Notes: generated from the sequence alone by a model not told the origin. A stretch of DNA of 64,000 nucleotides from Tethya wilhelma (GCA_964030475.1 CAXIPT010000002.1:8699455-8763454); one strand, 5' to 3'. Shown: positions 21,188 through 34,158, counted from the first letter of the stretch. Made by a program: numbers and translations.

Positions 21188-24100
21188 ATGCCCCTTCATG
21201 AGGTGACAGCCATTGATAGTGATTGTGTTGAGGTTGCACAAACTGAAAAGACACTCAGCAATAAAACTGAAGAGTTAAATGAAGCCAAGGAGTCACGCAT
21301 TCAGTTGAAACAGACAGTGGAAAAAGTAGTGGAGCAAGAAGTACCACACCTCAAAGAGAAGGTTCAATCACTGATGGGTGAAACAGAGTTTTTAAAGACT
21401 CAAATTGAGCACAAAAATAAAGAATTGGATTTGCTTAAAAGACTACTGCCGTCATCTGAATCCAGTGAGCTCCAACTTCTAGATGGGTTGTTGAAAGAGA
21501 AAAGTGGACAAATCCAGTCTCTTCAAGATAAGCTCAGCACCAGGGAGATTGAGCTCACTGAAACCAAGAACCAGCTAGGGGAGAAAGAAACTGAATTAGC
21601 TGAAATGAAAGAAGAATTGAGTGCTAAGTCAGCTCATGTTCTAGAGCTTGAGGAAGAAGTGGAACGAATAAAGAAACTTTTTTATGATCAGCAAGAAGAG
21701 ATGAACACCAAGTCAATGGAAGTTACAATATTATTATTCAATTCTGAAATACAAGACAACAAAAATCAGGTATGTTTATATGTTACAAGTAGTAAAAATT
21801 TCAAAAAAATAAGTAGTGTAGGAATGGGCAGTGCGGTAAAAAGCATTGGAACAAGGCATGTCTCAAACTCAATTTCGGCACATGACTACTTCATTTTTGT
21901 TATTGATCCCTATACCATAGCTTATATTGTTGTATTGGTTATCGGTTGGCTAAGCAGTGGAGTACACCATAACAAGATAGGCAACTCTACCTGGACTGCC
22001 AGTCAAGAGTTGGGCATAAAAAATTAAGTAGTCATGTGCCGAAATTGAGTTTGAGACATGCCTTGTTCCAATGCTTTTTACCGCACTGCCCATTCCTACA
22101 CTATATATACTTATTTTTTTGAAATTTTTACTACTTGTTCATTCACTTTTTTAACACTACAGTGTGGAAACTATTAGAGACTGGTTAGTCCCTACAAAAA
22201 GCTTGAGTAGCAGCTATAAATGCACTATTAATTGGAGGAGGCTAATGCGCATGCGCATAATAATGCCACGTGGACCATAGATATTAGAGACTACGTATGC
22301 GTGGACAGATAATTAATGACCTTTAAACTCTAATTGCAAAGATGGCTGCATTGTAGTACATGAATTTATACACTATGTTTCAAAGCTTTCTAGTTTCTGT
22401 TTAGGCCTATTTATGATGAAAACGAGTATCAAGGAATGTAGTACCCATGAAAAGAACTTACTTTGTGCTATCAAAGTTGGCTCAACACATTCTGGTTCTC
22501 TGGAAATCCTTTTCAAGTAAGTCAGTTAGGAAGTACGTAAGTACGTACGTACGTAAGTTAGATGAACAAAAATGGCACTGTTGTGGCTTCCCACTAGCGC
22601 TCTCTACGAGTGCTGAGGAAACTTTTTGCGAGTTTTAGGCCTTGCATACAGTAGGTAATCTGTCAGTAAGAGCCTCTGAACAACTTTGAAGGTTTAATTT
22701 TGTTTGACTAGATTTTTATAGTGGCCAACATTTTGTATTGTGTCTATGGGACAGTCGGCCCATTCCTACTATACGTACTACCGTACGTATGATAATGTGC
22801 ATGTATAAATTATAATGATTAAAATTTCTGAGCTTGCAACCATGTATAGTATAGATGCATTGTGTGACTGTGTACTCTCGCTACTTCATTATATTGATAT
22901 GTTCATCATGCATTCAGATGCAAATGATAGAAGTAAAGAGACAGTCGGACACTGAAGAAGAGAAGACTGGCACACATTATATTGAATTAGAACTATTGAA
23001 AGATTTAAACTTAATTCTTAAAGAAAAATCTGAGTCAGATGCATATCCATATAGCCAAGCTCAGGAAGTGTTGAAAGGGTTGCTTACTTACGAAATGCAA
23101 TGTAACAACCTCATGAACACACAAGTGTGCTCCTCGTTCTCTGATCTTCAGACCCAGCTCTCACAATTCAAGGAAATGATCCTGCAGTACAGGCTAGAGT
23201 TTTCAAAGAAGCTCACTTGCCTCCTGCCAACCATCAGAGAAGGAGGAATGGAAGAGGCTCAACTGGCAGAGGTATTTAAATCAAACGAAGCCTCTCCATT
23301 CAGTGCCCACCAGCTCAAGACCTGGTTGCAATCCAAGGCCAATGAGGTGAGGATACTCAGCAAATGCTTCCAATCTCTGCAGGAGATCAGTTGCATTGGA
23401 TTTGCACTTATGGAAGGAGATCTGGATGCAGTCGTGAATGACCTCAACTATGATCATGTGATCTGCTTCAGTTTCCAGATGTTGACAAGCAGTGATGCCA
23501 GTTTGGATCAAATGCAAGCGTTCTTAGACACACAGACATCCTCTTCTCCACTCCAAAATGGTTCCCCATGGTTTGAAAACAAACAAATAATTGGCACAAT
23601 AAGAAAACAAGTGAAGCAGTTCACAACCTTTGCCAAAGCTAACGGAGACTGTAATCGAGTCAAATTTGTGGTTGCTGTCAACAGTGATACAAATTCTGAT
23701 CAAGGAACAGCCATTCTCCTCATTAAAAATGAAATATCGGAAAAGTTTGACCCGCCAGTAAGTCCTGACCATGTGAAACCAGCTAAAGATGGTATCACTC
23801 ATTCCAGCATTCTGTTGGAGTGGTCCAAACCTGAGTATGGCTCTGATAGTGTACTGCAATACACTGTGTGCTATGGCCTAAAGGACGAACCAGCTGACCA
23901 GTGGATGAGCAAGACAACCACCGGCAAAGAAACCAACATCACAATTGATGGTCTACAACCAGCGAAGTCATACTGTGCAAAAGTATGTGCAGAGTGTGAG
24001 GCTGGAGTTAGTGAATACAGCAAAGTCAGTGATCCAATTGTTACTCTACTAATGAGCCCAGACAATTTGAAACTGGCCAAAGATGGTATTACTCATTCCA

Positions 24101-24438
24101 GCATTCTGTTGGAGTGGTCCAAACCTGAGTATGGCTCTGATAGTGTACAGCGATACTCTGTGTGCTATGGTCTAAAGGAAGAACCAGCCGACCAGTGGAA
24201 GAGCAAGACAACCACTGGTAAAGAAACCAGCATCACCATCGATGGTCTACAGCCAGCAAAGTCCTACTGTGTGAAAGTACGTGCAGAGTGTGAGGCTGGA
24301 GTTAGTGAATACAGCAAAGTCAGTGATCCAATTGTTACTCTACTAATGAGCCCTGATAATGTGAAGCCAGTTGGTATCACTCATTTCAGCATTCAATTGG
24401 GGTGGTCCGAACCTAAGTATGGANGTGAGAATATATAA
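21188..24438 (+). CDS. Coiled-coil / thioredoxin-like / FN3-repeat protein, 3' truncated at an assembly join
   Basis: Two exons, 21188-21769 and 22918-24438, joined in phase 0 (CAG|GTATG .. TTCAG|ATG). The ATG at 21188 lies just after an acceptor (TTTTTCAG), so an upstream 5' UTR exon is likely. Exon 1 (194 residues) is almost wholly heptad-rich coiled coil. Exon 2 begins with a helical region matching the 49507-52767 gene (YEMQCNNLMNTQVCSSFS..), then a thioredoxin-like stretch of the SNTX-family type, then two nearly identical FN3 domains (about 23755-24050 and 24051-24348) and the start of a third. The third breaks down at the 'n' (24424) and a stop follows at once. The real gene therefore probably continues. 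The 1.1-kb intron contains a complete family R repeat. Confidence 0.7.
21783..22794 (+). repeat. Composite foldback element, full copy (family R, subtype B) inside an intron
   Basis: Left arm about 21783-21900, right arm about 22020-22135, then the body ending in the ATACGTAC..GTACGTAT hairpin. Subtype B has TTTTTTTGAAATTTTTACTACTTG instead of TTTTATAAAATTTTTATTATACTTG. It occupies most of the intron of the coiled-coil/FN3 gene. Confidence 0.8.
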
Positions 24439-24798
24439 GTATTCAGAATTTTAATTCCAGTTCTCAATCCTAAAAAAGGACCCTCACATATTTATTCACT
24501 ACATTGTGACTATATATAGAAGCATGCATTTGACATACCAGACTCGATGGTGAATGGTACTGATACTGAAGTGAAGCTTGGATCCACTGAGTCTGGTAAA
24601 CTAGAAATCTCTGCACACACACTAATTGAGGAATTAAACTCCATTTCTTGTATATTAACCTCTTGAGCAATTATTACAAAGTCATCACCTACAAATCACA
24701 AAAGAGAAGCATAACACAATTATTACTATATGTCATTCCAAAGCAATGCAAGCGTACTGTCCTTATACACATCTGACGCTGCCGACGAAGATAGGGTT

Positions 24799-26214
24799 NT
24801 ACTTATTTTTTTGAAATTTTTGCTACTTGTTCATTCACTTTTTTCTACACTACAGTGTGGAGACTATCAGAGACTGGTTAGTCCCTACAAAAAGCTTGAG
24901 TAGCAGCTACATACACTACATTATACTGGAGCAGGCTAATGCGCATGCGCATAATAATGCCACGTGGGTTAATGACCTTTGAACTTTACCCACAAAGATG
25001 GCTGCATTGTAGCACATGAATTTATACACTAAGTTTCAAAGCTGTCTAGTTTTTGTTTAGGCCTGTTTATGATAAAAATGAGTATCAAGGAATGTAGTAC
25101 CTATGAGAAGAACTTACTCTGTGCTGTCAAAGTTGGCTCAACACATTCTGGTTCTCTGGAAATCCTTTTCAAGTAAGTCAGTTAGGAAGTAAGTAAGTAA
25201 GTAAGTACGTTAGCAGAACAAAAATGGCACTATGGTGGCTTCCCACTAGCGCTCCATACGAGTGCTGAGGAAAGTTTTTGTGAGATTTAGACCTTGCATG
25301 CAGTTGGTAATCTGTCAGTGAGAGCCTTTGAGCAACGTTGAAGGCTTAATTTTGTTTGACTAGATTTTTATAGTGAGCAACATTTTTGTCTATGGGACAG
25401 TCGGCCCATTCCTACTATACATACTACCGTACATATGATAACAGACAGGCAACTTAAACTGGACAGCCAACCAAGAGTTGGGCATAAAAATGAAGTAGTC
25501 ATGTGCCGAAATTGAGACATTCCTTGTTCCAATACTTTTTATCGCACTGCCCATTCCTACACAACTTATTTTTTTGAAATTTTTACTACTTGTTCATCCA
25601 CTTTTTTCAACACTACAGTGTGAAGACTATCAGAGACTGGTTAGTCCCTACAAAAAGCTCGAGTAGCAGCTGTATGCACAACATTATGCTAGAGGAGGCT
25701 AATGCGCATGCGCATAATAATGCCACGTGGATAAACAATTAATGACCTTTGAACTTTACCCACAAAGATGGCTGCATTGTAGTACATGAATTTATACACT
25801 AAGTTTCAAAGCTTTCTAGTTTTTGTTTAGGCCTATTTATGATGAAAACGAGTATCAAGGAATGTAGTACCTATGAGAAGAACTTACTCTGTGCTGTCAA
25901 AGTTGGCTCAACACATTCTGGTTCTCTGGAAATGCTTTTCAAGTAAGTCAGTTAGGAAGTACGTAAGTAAGTAAGTACGTTAGGAGAACAAAAATCGCAC
26001 TATTGTGGCTTCCCACTAGCGCTCTCTACGAGTGCTTTGGAAAGTTTTTGCCAGTTTTAGGGCCTTGCATGCAGTTGGTAATCTGTCAGTGAGAGCCTCT
26101 GAGCAATTTTGAAGGCTTAATTTTGTTTGATTAAATTTTTATAGTTATCAACATTTTGTATTGTGTCTATGGGACAGTCGGCCCATTCCTACTATACGTA
26201 CTACCGTACGTGTG
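24799..26214 (+). repeat. Two consecutive subtype B copies of family R
   Basis: Copy one (24799-25440) starts at an ambiguous base inside the right arm and runs through the body. Copy two (25441-26214) starts in the spacer and includes right arm and body. Both end with GGGACAGTCGGCCCATTCCTACTATACRTACTACCG. Both carry the TGCGCATGCGCA palindrome and a CACGTG box. Confidence 0.8.
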
Positions 26215-28157
26215 ATTAGTACTCTGTACAACGCTCATTAATACTGGCCGTATGGCAGCTAAAAACCGAGACGAGTTTTAGGCGGTAGGGAAAGAGTACT
26301 TGACAAGGCTTAGTACTACCCTAGTTGAACTCTATTGGGTATAAAGAACTACCAAACTTATATTCATGCACGACGATGGATCAACCCTAAAGCGAGTTAG
26401 CTATTACAGCAAATATAGGCTCTTGTGTATGGTAAATTAAGCTTTTGTATGTATAACCCACCGTTGGTGAATTCAACTGCCTTAAGGTTACGTGGTACAT
26501 TCTGTTATGAATGTTTAATGAGCAAGAATAAAAAGTTTGTTTTTGGCAAATTACTGCCGCATTTTCCTGCCAGATTTTAATCAACAGCTTAGACAGTTAT
26601 TCTTCTTAACTTTCAGGGCTAAACAGCGAAAAACAACAGCATTCTTACTACGCTCAGAGATACCAACAGAAAGAGTAGCCAAAATTTTTTGGCATCAGTT
26701 TATTCCAAGAGGCAACATTCCTGATCGACTATGGGAGCGTTAGACGCTTGTTTCCAACTCTCTGCAGGGCCAGATCTATTCGGTTGGCTTCTCTTTCTTA
26801 TAGGATGAAAAAATGGTGGCTCAGACTTGCTTCTTGTTGTGATACTGCAGTAGAAGCGAAGACAAAAGCTGCCGTTTCTCTGTCGTTGAACGTGCTGTCA
26901 AATTTCTTTTTATAGATCTGGCCCTGCCCACATACAATCCGGTTAAAAAAAGCCACTTTATATGGTCACACACGGAATACTTTGGAAAAAAACTGACGCC
27001 AAAAAAAAATCTTGCTAAAGGTTTTTGCACAAGTTGCGGTTTGCTCTGCACTAAAATAACTACGCATGCTCATTAACATATTCATGAGCAAACAGTAGCC
27101 CATATCCTTAAATATAAGTTTGGTGATTGTTCAGATCCTATAGACTATACTGAGCAAGAAGTAAGCTTAGCGGGGAGTTTTATCTACTGCCTTTTTCAAT
27201 TTTGCCGTTTGAGGTACCTGAAGAGATGAAGCCATATCCCTGTATGTACCTATGGTGGGCGGGGCTAGTATGATGTCATGTTCTTAGTAGGGGTACCCTA
27301 CATTGTAGAAAAGATTTAGTGTAAATGAGTACGTATATACTTTAGCTTTAGAGATAATAAGCCTTTAGTTTAGCATAAATATCACTCAAAATTGCTGGAC
27401 CCATGCAGTCCTTAATGCACCTGAGCAGCTCAATGCATACATGTGTCTAGTCATCTAGGAAGATTAGCGCCAATTTATGTAGCAAATAATTATTGCAAAA
27501 TTAAGGGGACTGTGGTGAATGAACATTGGACTTGTTATATTATTATAGTATACGTGTAGTTGAGTTTTGCGATCATGACCTCTAGGATTTAGTGTATAGT
27601 AAACTGTGGTTGACATAATTATAGGTTAGTGTACTAACTGGTTTGACTTGCATAGTGTAACCGGCTTTGTCCAGTTTTCAGTTCTCGTTTTTGTGCATCT
27701 TGTGCTCTTGGCTGTTGTTGAGTGGAAAAGAAAGTGTTTCTTAGCCTGGCATCATAGTGCATATCCGCAAGCTATAGTCTGTGTGACTTTGTGACAGGGA
27801 CATCCTAAAAGAACATTTTCTAGCTCATACTTCATTTATCTGTGTATAATTTTAATTTGCTCTTTAATACAGGACCACCAAAAGTGTAATTTACTGCTTG
27901 TTAGGTAAAGTGATTGCATATAATTATTTCCTGGTACTTAAGCTCCTCCCTTAAAAGTAGGGAGCTCTTGTCATTTTATGCATGAAAACTCTAGATTAAT
28001 GTCCATAATAAATTTAAAATTTAACCCTTTGAGTGCTATGCACTAATAATTCACTGCCAACACGTAATGTACAATAATGTGCAAACCAGGTTGCATAATC
28101 CAATTTTTAGCTTGATTATTGCATGCTAAGCAATTACCACTCAACTTTGAACTGTAC
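26215..28157. other. Intergenic, no gene recognised
   Basis: Holds a 15-base inverted repeat (26765-26779 and 26912-26926, CAGGGCCAGATCTAT) that may mark a small element. The ORFs here are short, lack splice context and resemble nothing I know. Confidence 0.45.
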
Positions 28158-29174
28158 AAGTATAATAAAAATTTTATAAAAATGAGAAGTGTAGGAATGG
28201 GCAGTGCGGTAAAAAGCAATGAAACAAGGCAAGTCTCCGAATTTCGGCACATGACTACTTCATTTTCATGAGTCAATTGCAAGTTTGAACTCCATCATTC
28301 AATAATGATAATTATCAGCCATTTGGCTCATGAGTCAATGCAAGCAATCACTTGATTAATTTAGATAAAGTAACAAGGCTGTAGAGTGTAGGTAGTACAC
28401 AGTAGCGTATGAGAGTTGAGTACAAAAAATGAAGTAGTCATGTGCCGAAATTCAGAGACTTGCCTTGTTTCATTGCTTTTTACCGCACTGCCCATTCCTA
28501 CACTTCTCATTTTTATAAAATTTTTATTATACTTGTTCATTTACTTTTTTAAACACTAAAGTGCTCAATTGCATGGAAAGAATCATACAGCAGAGACTAG
28601 TCAGTCTCTACAACAGAAATGTGCATTTGATGCGCATGCGCAGTATATGCATGCAACCACGTTTCTATTGACGACCATTTCCTACATAATATAAAAGGCT
28701 AACTAAATTGACGACCTTTACCTACATTAAAAGGCTAAATAAAAAGTACAGTATTTTATATCGAGAGTTTCAAAGCTGCCTAGATTTTGTTTGCTGCCTT
28801 TTCGCCAGCAAACGAGTCGAAAAGGACGTAGTGTGCATCAAATGAAGTCCCACTATATGGTCAAAGTTGGCTCAATGTCTTTTGTTTGTCTGGAAATCGC
28901 GTTCAAGTAAGTCAGTTAGGAAGGAAGGAAGGAAGGAAGGGGAGAACAAAATTGCACTGTTGTGGCTTCTCGCCAGCGCTCTCTCCAGAGTGCTCCAGAA
29001 ACTTTCTGCCAGTTTTCTTGGTTAATACAGTAAGCAAACTGTCTGGGGGAGGCTATTAAATGCATTTGAAGGCTTAGCTTTCTTTCCTTGAAAGTTTACA
29101 AGCATGAACATTTTGTATTGTGTCAATGGGACAGTCGGCCCATTCCTACTATACGTACTACCGTACGTATGATA
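28158..29174 (+). repeat. Composite foldback element, full copy (family R, subtype A)
   Basis: Very similar to the copy at 3311-4315 throughout: left arm, spacer, right arm (about 28428-28532) and body. It abuts the next copy directly, which starts at 29175. Confidence 0.85.
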
Positions 29175-30734
29175 TAGTAAAATTTTTAAAAATGAGAAGT
29201 GTAGGAATGGGCAGTGCGGTAAAAAACAATGAAACAAGGCAAGTCTCTAAATTTCAGCACATGACTACTTCATTTTTATGAGTCAATTGCAAGTTTGAAT
29301 TCCGGCATCATTCAATGATAATTGTCAGCCATTTGGCTCATTAGGCTGAATGCAAGCAATCACTTGATTATAGATAAAGTAACAAGCATGTATAATGTAG
29401 GTATACACAGTAACGTATGAGAGTTGGGTACAAAAATGAAGTACAGTCGAACCTCCGTTAACGGACCCTCCCAACAGCGGACAACCTCTCTACAGCGGAC
29501 AGTAGCTGTGCTCCCGGACGAAATCCCCATTACTTAATACAAAAAAACCCTCCCAACAAAGGCCCTTCTCGATTCCGAACAACGGACAAACTGCTGCTCC
29601 CGAAGAAGCAAATTTGATTGAAAAGTGCTTCTAATAGCGGACAAACAGGAAACCACACCCTCATTATTATCATGTGCATGTGCAAATATTATGTCATGTC
29701 AGAGAAGGTGCACGCGGTCAGTTTCTGGATCTTCTAAAGTGCAGGAATTCTTGATGTCCTGGTGGAAAACAAGACCCTTGAGATGGCCGTTAACTGGGTA
29801 GTTGTCTTTTTCTTCATCAATACAGACTACAAATTGCCAATTCCATTATTATTTCAACTTTGCCTAGGAATTCTAGGATCTGCCATGATCAGTGGTACAC
29901 TGCATACTGTGCAAGGCTAAATATGTGCTAGATTGTCAAATAAAAGGAGTTTTAGGGGAAAAATAATAAACCTCCCAACAGAGGACAACCTCCAAATAGA
30001 GGACAAAAGCCATATGCTCCGAAAGTGTCCCTTGTTCGGAGGTTCGACTGTAGTCATGTGCCAAAATTCAGAGACTTGCCTTGTTTCGTTGCTTATTACT
30101 GCACTGCCAATTCCTACACTTCTCATTTTATAAATTAATTTTTCACCTAGTTTTGTTTCTTCCTGGCTATGAGTGTTGGATTTTGCCGTCTCTTCTGTTA
30201 GGACTTCATTTGAGCCAAAAGCAGAAGTGTATACATTTGATGTGCATATATATGCGCATTATATATGCACGCAACCACGTGGTTTATTGACGACCTTTAC
30301 CTACACCAACAGGCTAAAATAAAAAGTACATTATTAATTTTTATATCGAGAGTTTCAAAGCTGCCTAGATTTTGTTTGCTACCTTTTCGCCTGTAACCGA
30401 GTTGAAAAGGACGTACTTTGCATGAAATGAAGTCCCAACTATATGGTCAAAGTTGGCTTAATGCATTTTGTTTGTCTCCATGGAAATCGCGTTCAAGTAA
30501 GTCAGGCAGGAAGGAAGGAAGGAAGGAGAATAAAATTGCACTCTTGTGGCTTCTCACCAGCGCTCTCTCCAGAGTGCTCAAGGAACTTTTTACCTGTTTT
30601 CTGTCTGGAGAAGGCTATTAAATGCATTTGAAGGTTTAGCTTTCTTTCCCTGAAAGTTTATAAGCATGAACATTTTGTATTGTGTCAATGGGACAATCAA
30701 CTCATTCTATACGTACTACCGTATACGTATCATA
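29175..30734 (+). repeat. Composite foldback element interrupted by a MITE
   Basis: Left arm at about 29175-29274. The right arm is split by the 607-base element at 29444-30050 and continues as TAGTCATGTGCC. The body follows, more diverged, to the hairpin at about 30712-30731. The nesting shows that the MITE inserted after this copy was in place. Confidence 0.8.
29444..30050. mobile_element. MITE with CAGTCGAACCTCCG termini and TA target duplication (Tc1/mariner-pogo type)
   Basis: Ends CAGTCGAACCTCCGTTAACGG and CCGAACAA..GGTTCGACTG (outermost 13 bases inverted; CGGAGGTTCGACTG on the right) with TA duplicated on each side. The interrupted host arm reads TGAAGTA[element]TAGTCATG, so the TA duplication is certain. 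There is no transposase ORF. CAGTNGAACCTC ends with TA duplication are typical of pogo/Tigger-derived MITEs. Degenerate relatives lie at about 59450-59620 and 63590-63620. Confidence 0.85.
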
Positions 30735-31364
30735 ATTATACGAAATAGGTAAGGGACTTACTATTATACAGTAGCATATATACTTAAGTTAAAACTAGAG
30801 GTGTGGCATTGCAGTTAGCAAATTGCTAACAGTCACGATCGTCGTGATTGTGATGATCAGTTTTAGAGCAACGTTTTCTCCACAGCCCTTTGGAGCACAA
30901 GCTTAAACTTGCAGTGTAGGTGCAGGGATAGTTAGGCTATATAGCCATAGCATCACTTTTGAAAGCTTGGTTATAATTATAGCTAACTAGAAAAAAGCCT
31001 TATAGACACGCATGGGTATTTAGTGCATCAGACCCACCCTTGCCAAAATTGAGGCTTTTTTTTCTGAGAAAAGCTGGATTGGTGCACTAGCTGTTGCTTG
31101 CACCATACAATAGTTAGTTTGACTATTGCTTATAGTTGCATTGTGAAGGATTGGACTTATTTGGCAAATTTATTTTTAGGAAGATTGTATTTAGGAATTT
31201 ATTATGGAGGATGTGGTTTCTAATAATTGGGCAATTGTGCAATATCTAGGCTTTTCATACATGTGTTTTAATATCCTGAGTGACCTGCATGAGCTGTTGA
31301 TGTATGATGTGGGTTCATTTTCTAGTTATGCTTTTGAGGTTATATTTCCTAATTTTGTACATGT

Positions 31365-31660
31365 TAGGACCAACATGGTCAGAGGTGTATAGGTATTTCG
31401 TTTTACTTGTGGTTTTTCTTTAGTTTTGATTTCCTGTATTGGTTTATTTTCTTTGATGTTTTGTATAAGGATTAGGTCATAGGCTGGGATTTGCTAATAA
31501 TCCTATGATGACTGTTTGAAATATAGGACCAACATGGTCAGAGGTGTATAGGTATTTGGTTTTACTTGTGGTTTTTCTTTAGTTTTGATTTCCTGTATTG
31601 GTTTATTTTCTTTGATGTTTTGTATAAGGATTAGGTCACAGGATTTGCTAATAATCCGTT
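31365..31660 (+). repeat. Tandem duplication, offset 159 bases
   Basis: The unit starting TAGGACCAACATGGTCAGAG at 31365 repeats at 31524 with very few changes, through TTGCTAATAATCC. An 18-base stretch around 31503 (GATGACTGTTTGAAAT) reappears inverted near 31708-31725. A 62-residue ORF runs into the first unit; I do not regard it as a gene. The flanking 30735-31364 shows no gene. Confidence 0.75.
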
Positions 31661-31839
31661 GATATTAGCTGGAACATTTTTGTTGTATTTGTCCTCCATT
31701 TTTGAATTAAACATTTCAAACAGTCATCAATGCTCAACTTCACGCTCGGCTTTACATGCATCATGAAATGAACTTTATCCAGCTGCTACGATAAAAGAAA
31801 TATAAAAAGAATGGCGTAGCTATATTCATTGAGCATATA

Positions 31840-32827
31840 TCATACGTATACGGTAGTACGTATAGTAGGAATGGGCCGACTGTCCCATAGACACAATACA
31901 AAATGTTTATGATCATAAAAATCTAGCAAAACAAAGTAGATACTCAAAGACTCTCACTGACAGATTACCAACTGTATGCAAAGCCTAAAACTCACAGAAA
32001 CTTTCCACAGCACTCGTAGAAAGTGCTACTGGAAAGCCACAATAGTGCCATTTTTGTTCTTACTTATACTTACTTCCTTCCTAACTGACTTACTTGAAAA
32101 GCATTTTCAGAGAATCAGAATGTGTTAAGCCAACTTTGACAGCACAAAGTAACTTCTTTTTATAGATACTACATTCCTTGATACTCGTTTTCATCATAAA
32201 TAGGCTTAAACAAAAACTAGAAAGCTTTGAAACTTAGTGTATAAATTCATGTACTTCAATGCAGCCATCTTTAGGTAGAGTTCAAAGGTCATTCACGTGG
32301 CATTATTATGCGCATGCGCATTAGCTTCCTCCAAGTACTTAAGCTTTTTGTAGGGACTAACCAGTCTCTGCATATAGTCTCCACACTGTAGTGTTGAAAA
32401 AAGTGAATGAACAAGTAGTAAAATTTTCAAAAAAATAAGTAGTATAGGAATGGGCAGTGCGGTAAAAAGTATTGGAACAAGGGATGTCTCAATTTCGGCA
32501 CATGACTACTTCATTTTTTATACCCAACTCTTGACCGGTAGTCCAGTTTAAGTTACCTGTCGATCTGTTATATAGTTTATATTACTCCACTACTTAGTCA
32601 ACTGATTACTAGGAATTTGAACCAATGCAATAATAAGCTACGGTACTCTATATTGTACACTGCATGAAATCATTTAATTGCGTCAGTTTACGGCACTGCA
32701 TGAGGATCCATATGAGGGATAAAGAATAAAAAATGAAGTAGTCATGTGCCGAAATTGAGACATCCCTTGTTCCAATACTTTTTACCGCACTGCCCATTCC
32801 TACACTACTAATTTTTTACTACTTGTA
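31840..32827 (-). repeat. Composite foldback element, full copy in reverse (family R, subtype B)
   Basis: Reverse-complement copy: hairpin and CCCATAGACACAATAC at the left, body to about 32400, then the two inverted arms (about 32411-32520 and 32720-32827) around the spacer with ACTCCACTACTTAG. It shows that insertion occurs in both orientations. Confidence 0.8.
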
Positions 32828-32916
32828 ATAATATTATATTATATATATACGCTTGCTGCAAAATTCGAAGCGCAGAAATTGAGTGTATATAATATATGCT
32901 CACTGTGTTCAAAGGG

Positions 32917-33203
32917 TTAATGTGACATTGTGAACATACTGTATTTCTCAGCCAAACTGTTGGCAAGCTTGCTCCTTCCAATATTAACCAAGGCAGAAAC
33001 CAAATTGCTCCATGTTGGCTTCTCTAGCAGGCCCCAACGTATTAGCATCTCCAAACGACACCGTTTTGTTGTCCTATAATCTTGATCAATGGCCTGTAGG
33101 AAATGTGGTGGTATCTTTAGCTGAACCCCTAGGCCAAACCAGTTGGGGACATCCATCAGTTCCACTTGAAGATCTTCCAACTTAGCCTCTTCATTTTCAG
33201 CAC
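32917..33203 (-). CDS. Terminal exon encoding a Death-fold domain
   Basis: On the minus strand an acceptor (AATTATAATAG) at 33204 opens a frame in phase 1 that runs about 95 residues to the stop at 32917. The sequence has the Death-domain pattern of sponge proteins: VPNWFGLGVQLKIPPHF, then a Cys and EMLIRWGLLEKPTWSNL, then ALVNIGRSKLANSLAEKY. Death domains mediate homotypic contacts in apoptosis and innate signalling. The rest of the gene, to the right, was not identified within the window; the next 10 kb upstream is repeat-rich. It may be an intact last exon or an isolated relic. Confidence 0.6.
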
Positions 33204-33429
33204 CTATTATAATTATTGTGTGTACCATAGGAAGAGGAAGCATTATGCACCATTAGTCCCACACCATGCACATAATATATATTATGTTCACTTTAAAGTT
33301 ACAAATGTTGCATTTGCATTAGATCCTATCTCCTTTTCATTTTGGAGAGGAATAAGACCCTCTGGATTGGCTGACAGTGCTCAATAATTGATTTGTTACA
33401 TTGATGATGTTTACCATGCAGACATACCA

Positions 33430-34158
33430 TAGAGTCGGGTTATTAGGCGCACTTCGTTATTAGGCGCATATTTGCTATTAGGCGCATACTGTCTTCTTAC
33501 ACTTACCTTTGATAACAGGCGCAAAGTTTATAACCTGGATGTTCACGTAGTTTTCTAAGCCTGACAGCCATGAACAATGCTTTCTTTCACTACTTGGCCT
33601 TCCATTTCACTTAGAAAAGGCAGCTTCTTGCCGCTTTTAGAGCTCTAGCACCGCTATAGCGCAATCGATTTCTGCTTGATGACGTCATTTATTTGGAGGC
33701 GTGGTCATATATACGTTACAGTAGAACCTCGATTATCCGAACACCTTGGGGCACAGCCTAACTTCAAGTGTTCGGAAAACCAAATTTGTTCGGATAACTG
33801 AAGCGATAAAATTACGCTTGTTTTTACCACTCTAGCAGTAGCCACGATAGTTTTACTAGCTCTTTAGCATCTCAGAACACTAATAGATTGTATTTTTCTT
33901 CGATCAAACTTGAATAATAGTGACCGCGTGCACGATTACGTAAGCCTCAAGCTCGAAAAAAGGGCGGAGTCTGTTCAGATTTGTTCTAATTAACCGAAAT
34001 TTGGTCTTCCAGCTCTGTTCGGATAATCGAGCGTTCGGATAAGTGAGGTTCGGATAATCGAGGTTCTACTGTATTAGGCGCACCTCGTTATTTAGCGCAT
34101 ACTTTTTCACTAATATCCCAATAAGCGCATGTGCCTAATAAGACTTAACCCGACTCTA
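33430..34158. mobile_element. DNA element with TAGAGTCGGGTTATTAGGCGC ends, interrupted by a pogo-like MITE
   Basis: The left end TAGAGTCGGGTTATTAGGCGCA and right end TGCCTAATAAGACTTAACCCGACTCTA are inverted copies with a small gap. TTAGGCGCA repeats occur several times inside. The element at 33719-34071 is inserted in its middle. No transposase ORF. Confidence 0.7.
33719..34071. mobile_element. Pogo/Tigger-type MITE with CAGTAGAACCTCGATTATCC ends
   Basis: Ends CAGTAGAACCTCGATTATCC and GGATAATCGAGGTTCTACTG are exact inverted copies, flanked by TA on both sides (33717-33718 and 34072-34073). 353 bases, no ORF. Its internal sequence is recognisable again at 52895-53228. Confidence 0.9.

Noticed and set aside
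29444..30050. Autonomous transposon with transposase
   Set aside because: The termini and TA duplication are clear, but there is no transposase-length frame or recognisable catalytic region.
31204..31392. 62-residue ORF
   Set aside because: It runs into a tandem repeat unit and has no domain, homologous exon or splice context.
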